In this document: positions 60,971-64,000 of the stretch, piece after piece | Numbering within the stretch: position 1 is the stretch's first letter | Layout: every line of letters begins with the position of its first letter | Source of the DNA: JAXMAZ01 sp046350115 | GTDB lineage: Bacteria > Planctomycetota > Planctomycetia > Gemmatales > Gemmataceae | DNA length: 64,000 nt | Direction of reading: 5' to 3' | NCBI GenBank assembly: GCA_046350115.1 | Contig: JAXMAZ010000002.1 | Coordinates: 372,001 to 436,000, forward strand | Position numbers and translations under genes: made by a program | Notes under the pieces: model-generated | The model's database searches: none | Told to the model about the DNA's origin: nothing | The model's input: only the letters and a program-made list of their open reading frames with translations

Positions 60971-61087
60971 AATGGCCCGCTGATGAACGCAGACTTCGAC
61001 GCAGATGAAAACCTGATTTGAAAACTTGTGTTAAATTCTTATCTGGATTTCATCTGCGTCGTAGTCTGCGTTCATCAGCGGGCCATT
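60971..61087. repeat. Palindromic repeat, family J
   Basis: 47-bp arms (starts AATGGCCCGCTGATGAACGC, ends GCGTTCATCAGCGGGCCATT) with three mismatches and a 23-nt AT-rich centre. It fills the whole gap between the acyl-CoA dehydrogenase stop and the next ATG at 61090. Confidence 0.85.
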
Positions 61088-61089
61088 TC

Positions 61090-61779
61090 ATGCAGACCGG
61101 CTTCCTCCCCTCCAAGCACGGGTTCCCGTTCCCGAACTGCTTCCCCGCCGGGGTGCCGGTGCTCGACCTGCCGGGGCCGCTCGGCCGGCTGGCCCGCTAC
61201 CCCGGCGGCGGCGTCTGCGGCGGGATGGTGTTCGTCGCCCTGGACCACTTCCTACACGGCGTCCCAGTCCCGGCCGAGCCGACGGCCGCCCTGTTCCGGC
61301 ACCTCTGGCGGCGGCTGCTCGGGTCGTGGAACTTCCCGTTCGGGGTGCTCCGATACTACGACTGGCAGCGGCGACCGCTGGCCAGCCGGTTCGTCGGCGG
61401 GGTGCGGGTCCGGGCCGGGACCACCGCCCTGACCGCCGAGGAGTGGCCGAAGATTCAATCGCTCCTGGACGCCGGGATGCCGGCCCCGCTCGGGCTGGTG
61501 CAGGCGGCCGGATACGACCCCCGGCGGCTGCCCCGGCACCATCAAGTCCTGGCCACCGGCTACGACGCCGGTGACGACGCGGTGTCACTCCACTTCTACG
61601 ACCCGAACTGGCCGGGCGACGATGCCCTCACCCTGACCCTGCCGCTGCGGACCCCGGACGCCGGGGCGATGGTCACGCACGGCATCGAGGGGCCGACGGT
61701 GCGGGGGGTGTTCCTGACCGAGTACCGCCGGCCGGACGCCCTGCCCGAGTTCCCGACGACCCCCGCCCGGACCGGGTGA
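61090..61779 (+). CDS. Papain-fold-like hypothetical protein
   Basis: 229 residues. A conserved-looking C-G-G-M-V-F-V-A-L-D near residue 40 and a H-H-Q-V-L-A-T-G-Y later, with F-Y-D-P-N-W-P-G-D, resemble the Cys and His sites of C39/papain-fold hydrolases, with the Cys in a G-x-C-G-G-M context. No signal peptide. Substrate unknown; assignment is by motif only. The start lies 2 bp after repeat family J, so the repeat supplies its leader. Confidence 0.6.
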   Translation: MQTGFLPSKHGFPFPNCFPAGVPVLDLPGPLGRLARYPGGGVCGGMVFVALDHFLHGVPVPAEPTAALFRHLWRRLLGSWNFPFGVLRYYDWQRRPLASRFVGGVRVRAGTTALTAEEWPKIQSLLDAGMPAPLGLVQAAGYDPRRLPRHHQVLATGYDAGDDAVSLHFYDPNWPGDDALTLTLPLRTPDAGAMVTHGIEGPTVRGVFLTEYRRPDALPEFPTTPARTG

Positions 61780-61907
61780 AAACTTCCCGCTGCGGACGTT
61801 GCGAACGGCCCGCCGGTGCGGAATAATCCGGGCGTTCGGAGGCCGACGGTTGACAACCGCGGTCGCATAACCTCTGCTAGACCACCGCCCTCCTCGCCGG
61901 GTGCCGT

Positions 61908-63398
61908 ATGGGTGCCGCCGCCTCCCCGTTGGCCGAGCTGACCGCCGCCGCCAAGGCCAGCCAAATGCTGTCCGTGAACGCCGAGTTCGACCTGCCCGGC
62001 GGCCAGTCCCTGACCACGCGGGTGACTGCCGTCGACGCGTACATCGGCCGGATCGTGAACCTGAACCTGTGGGCGGCGTCCAAGACCGGGGGCACCCAGG
62101 GCCAGCAGCACACCCGCCAGCCGGACGTGGCCACCGCCCTGCGGCAGGTCGCCCAGTCGTACCCGGCGGCGGTCCTCCGGCCGGACACGGTCAAGGTGTC
62201 GGTGACCAAGGGGGCGACCCCCGCCGCCAAGTTGAAGCCGGTCGTCCTCCAGGCGATCCACGAGGCGTTCGGCCGGCCGGTCCCGACGGTGGACGAGTTG
62301 AAGGCGGCGACCAAGGCGTCGAAGGCGGCCAAGAAGGGCGCCAACGCCGGGCTGGTCGAGTTGCTGCGGTCCGGGCCGGCCGGGGTGGCGAAGTTCAACA
62401 AGCTGCCGGCTAAGGAGCGGGCCGAGGCCGACCTGCGGAAGGCGGACCTGCACGGGCTGGACCTGTCCGGGGCGAAGTTCCACGGGGCCAAACTGGACGA
62501 GGCCGATCTGTCCGGCTGCACCCTGACCGGGGCCGAGTTCTCCGGCGGCCAACCCCTGCACCGGTCCAGCAGCCTGAAGGGGGCGAAGTTCGTCGGGGCT
62601 AAGTTGGCCGGGGTGTCGCTGGCCGGTCACCCGGCGGCCGACGCCGACTTCAGCCGGGCCGACCTGACCGGGGCGGTGCTGCGGTACAGCACCTACACCC
62701 GGGCCAGTTTCGCCGGGGCCGACCTGACCAACGCCAACGCCTGCGGGGCAGACCTGCGGGGGTGCGACTTCACCGGGGCCACCTTGGCCGGGGCCGAGTT
62801 CGACGCCGCCCGGTTCGACGAGCACACCAAGTGGCCGAAGGGGTTCCTGATCCCGCATGAGCTGACCTGGAAGGGGGTCGGGGCCGACCCACGGTTCGCC
62901 CCGACCAAACGGGAGAAGAAGCGGCCGCCGCCGACCGACTTCGCCGATTTCCTCGACCGGCTCGGCAAATCGACCGACTCGGCCAAGCTGAAGAAGGCGA
63001 CATCGATGCTCAAGGCCGACCGGTTCCGGCTGTTCGCCAAGGTGACGGACGAGCACCTGGTCGGGGTGGTGAAGAGCCAGTCGGACGGCGAGCTGGTGTA
63101 CTCGTGCAAGCTGACCAGCGGCGGCGACTACGCCTGCTGCACCCAGAACCTGAACGTGTGTGGCGGGCTGCGGGGGTCGCCGTGCAAGCACCTGCTGGTG
63201 CTGATCGTCGGGCTGACCAAGGCCGGCGAGCTGGACCCGGCCACCGCACACGCCTGGAGCCAGGCCAGCCGCGGCAAGAAGTTCACGCTGGACAAGGACG
63301 CAATGACGGAGACGCTGCTCCAGTACAAGGGGGCGGAAGCCGGCGAGGTGGACTGGCGGCCGACCGAGACCATCCCCGAAGACTTCTACGCGATGTGA
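61908..63398 (+). CDS. Pentapeptide-repeat protein with SWIM-like zinc motif
   Basis: 496 residues. N-terminal WGR-like or unknown region (1-150), a beta-helix of A-D-L-x-x / A-x-L-x-G pentapeptides (about 170-310; A-D-L-S-G, A-D-L-T-G, A-K-F-V-G), and a C-terminal part with a C-C-T-Q-N-L-N-V-C ... S-P-C-K-H-L-L-V-L cluster resembling a SWIM zinc finger (C-x-C-x(n)-C-x-H). ATG 61908. A shorter paralogue follows at 63544. Confidence 0.82.
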   Translation: MGAAASPLAELTAAAKASQMLSVNAEFDLPGGQSLTTRVTAVDAYIGRIVNLNLWAASKTGGTQGQQHTRQPDVATALRQVAQSYPAAVLRPDTVKVSVTKGATPAAKLKPVVLQAIHEAFGRPVPTVDELKAATKASKAAKKGANAGLVELLRSGPAGVAKFNKLPAKERAEADLRKADLHGLDLSGAKFHGAKLDEADLSGCTLTGAEFSGGQPLHRSSSLKGAKFVGAKLAGVSLAGHPAADADFSRADLTGAVLRYSTYTRASFAGADLTNANACGADLRGCDFTGATLAGAEFDAARFDEHTKWPKGFLIPHELTWKGVGADPRFAPTKREKKRPPPTDFADFLDRLGKSTDSAKLKKATSMLKADRFRLFAKVTDEHLVGVVKSQSDGELVYSCKLTSGGDYACCTQNLNVCGGLRGSPCKHLLVLIVGLTKAGELDPATAHAWSQASRGKKFTLDKDAMTETLLQYKGAEAGEVDWRPTETIPEDFYAM

Positions 63399-63407
63399 CC
63401 GGCTCCC

Positions 63408-63500
63408 GTAGGGCGGTGCCGAGTCCGCGAGGCCCGCCGTGAGTGGCAACCGGCCGGCGCCCAAGACGGCGGGCCTCCCAAAGCGTCGGCGCCGCCCTAC
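63408..63500. repeat. Palindromic repeat, family F copy 2
   Basis: GTAGGGCGGTGCCGAGTCCG at left and CCCAAAGCGTCGGCGCCGCC...CTAC at right; reverse orientation relative to 37938-38029. Lies between the two pentapeptide-repeat genes, 10 bp after the first stop. Confidence 0.85.
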
Positions 63501-63543
63501 ACAAACCCGGCCCCTCCCCGAAGACATTTAAGCGATCTGACGT

Positions 63544-64000
63544 ATGGCCAAGACCCCCGCTACGAAACCAACCGCCAAGAAACCCAAGCCGCCGTCCGCC
63601 GCCGAGCTGCTTGCCCTGCTCCGTGGCGGGTCGGACGGGGTGAAGAAGTGGAACAAGCTGACCGTCGCCGCCCGCCAGAAGGCGAAGCTGGGCGGGACCG
63701 ACCTGCGGAAGTGCGACCTGACCGGGGCCAACCTGAAGGGGCTGCGGGCGTACAAGGCGACGTTCGCCAAGGCCAACCTGGCCGGCGCCCGGCTGGACGG
63801 CAGCGGGTTCGACGACGCCGACTTCACCGGGGCGAACCTGGCCGGGGCAAACCTGACCGGCAGCCACTTCCGCCGGGCGACACTCGCGAAGGCCGACCTG
63901 ACCAACGCCAACCTGTCCGACGTCAGCCTGCTCGGCGCCGACCTGACCGGGGCGAAGCTGGACGGGGCGACGTTCACCGACGGGTTCTTCGACGCCGAGA
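63544..64000 (+). CDS. Pentapeptide-repeat protein, 3'-truncated by window edge
   Basis: 152 codons visible. Ala/Pro/Lys-rich start (A-T-K-P-T-A-K-K-P-K-P-P-S), a V-K-K-W-N-K-L segment like the first paralogue's V-A-K-F-N-K-L, then pentapeptides (A-N-L-A-G-A-R-L-D-G, A-D-L-T-N-A-N-L-S-D). Continues past 64000, perhaps with the same SWIM-like tail. Confidence 0.85.
   Translation, partial: MAKTPATKPTAKKPKPPSAAELLALLRGGSDGVKKWNKLTVAARQKAKLGGTDLRKCDLTGANLKGLRAYKATFAKANLAGARLDGSGFDDADFTGANLAGANLTGSHFRRATLAKADLTNANLSDVSLLGADLTGAKLDGATFTDGFFDAE

Overview
The window is a very GC-rich chromosomal segment from a planctomycete, most likely family Gemmataceae. The evidence is lineage-typical architecture: a TIGR02996 domain with leucine-rich-repeat-like sequence, paired TIGR03000 domains behind a Cys/Gly-rich N-terminus, large FG-GAP surface proteins with an N-terminal LEDR motif, PDZ/beta-propeller chimeras, DWG-type Ser/Thr kinases, multi-PAS kinases, and many dispersed palindromic intergenic repeats. 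No rRNA, tRNA or CRISPR array was recognised.

Layout. 1-1667: 3' part of an RmlD-like reductase, a small lipoprotein and a lone receiver protein. 1976-9012: a minus-strand signalling operon (CheB-CheR-PAS fusion, six-PAS/GAF histidine kinase, NarL-type regulator). 9425-24192: a stress/ion-homeostasis island with a heavy-metal P-type ATPase, an APH-AAA kinase (frameshifted), a BON protein, CsrA, a globin-coupled histidine kinase with two response-regulator partners, a DksA/TraR zinc protein, a Mg2+ P-type ATPase with a DUF155-like membrane protein, a universal stress protein, and a small-protein/retropepsin pair. 24315-45977: envelope and housekeeping genes (M28 and S41 peptidases, two divergent FG-GAP proteins, RluA-like pseudouridine synthase, lipoate ligase, Gfo/Idh oxidoreductase, SirB1-like protein, a giant PDZ/propeller protein, an Aas-like acyltransferase-ACP-ligase). 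46123-51874: ParB-like protein, degenerate peptidase, ArsR/SRPBCC operon, RsgA and a TIGR02996 protein. 51955-56759: a tandem two-kinase gene broken by two different IS5-like elements, each with a 3-bp TNA target duplication. 56764-64000: HemA/HemX operon, a membrane protein with an in-frame amber codon, acyl-CoA dehydrogenase, a papain-like protein and two pentapeptide-repeat paralogues.

Two themes run through the window. First, at least ten families of palindromic repeats occupy the gaps. Four of the families have two or three copies here, one copy lies in frame inside rsgA, and another supplies the stop codon of the parB-like gene. Second, several otherwise good genes (APH-AAA kinase, hybrid histidine kinase, both transposases, IS passenger gene) are broken by single-base shifts, nearly all equivalent to loss of one G or C. 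That pattern suggests sequence error at GC runs at least as much as real decay; frameshifted genes are annotated as single units.
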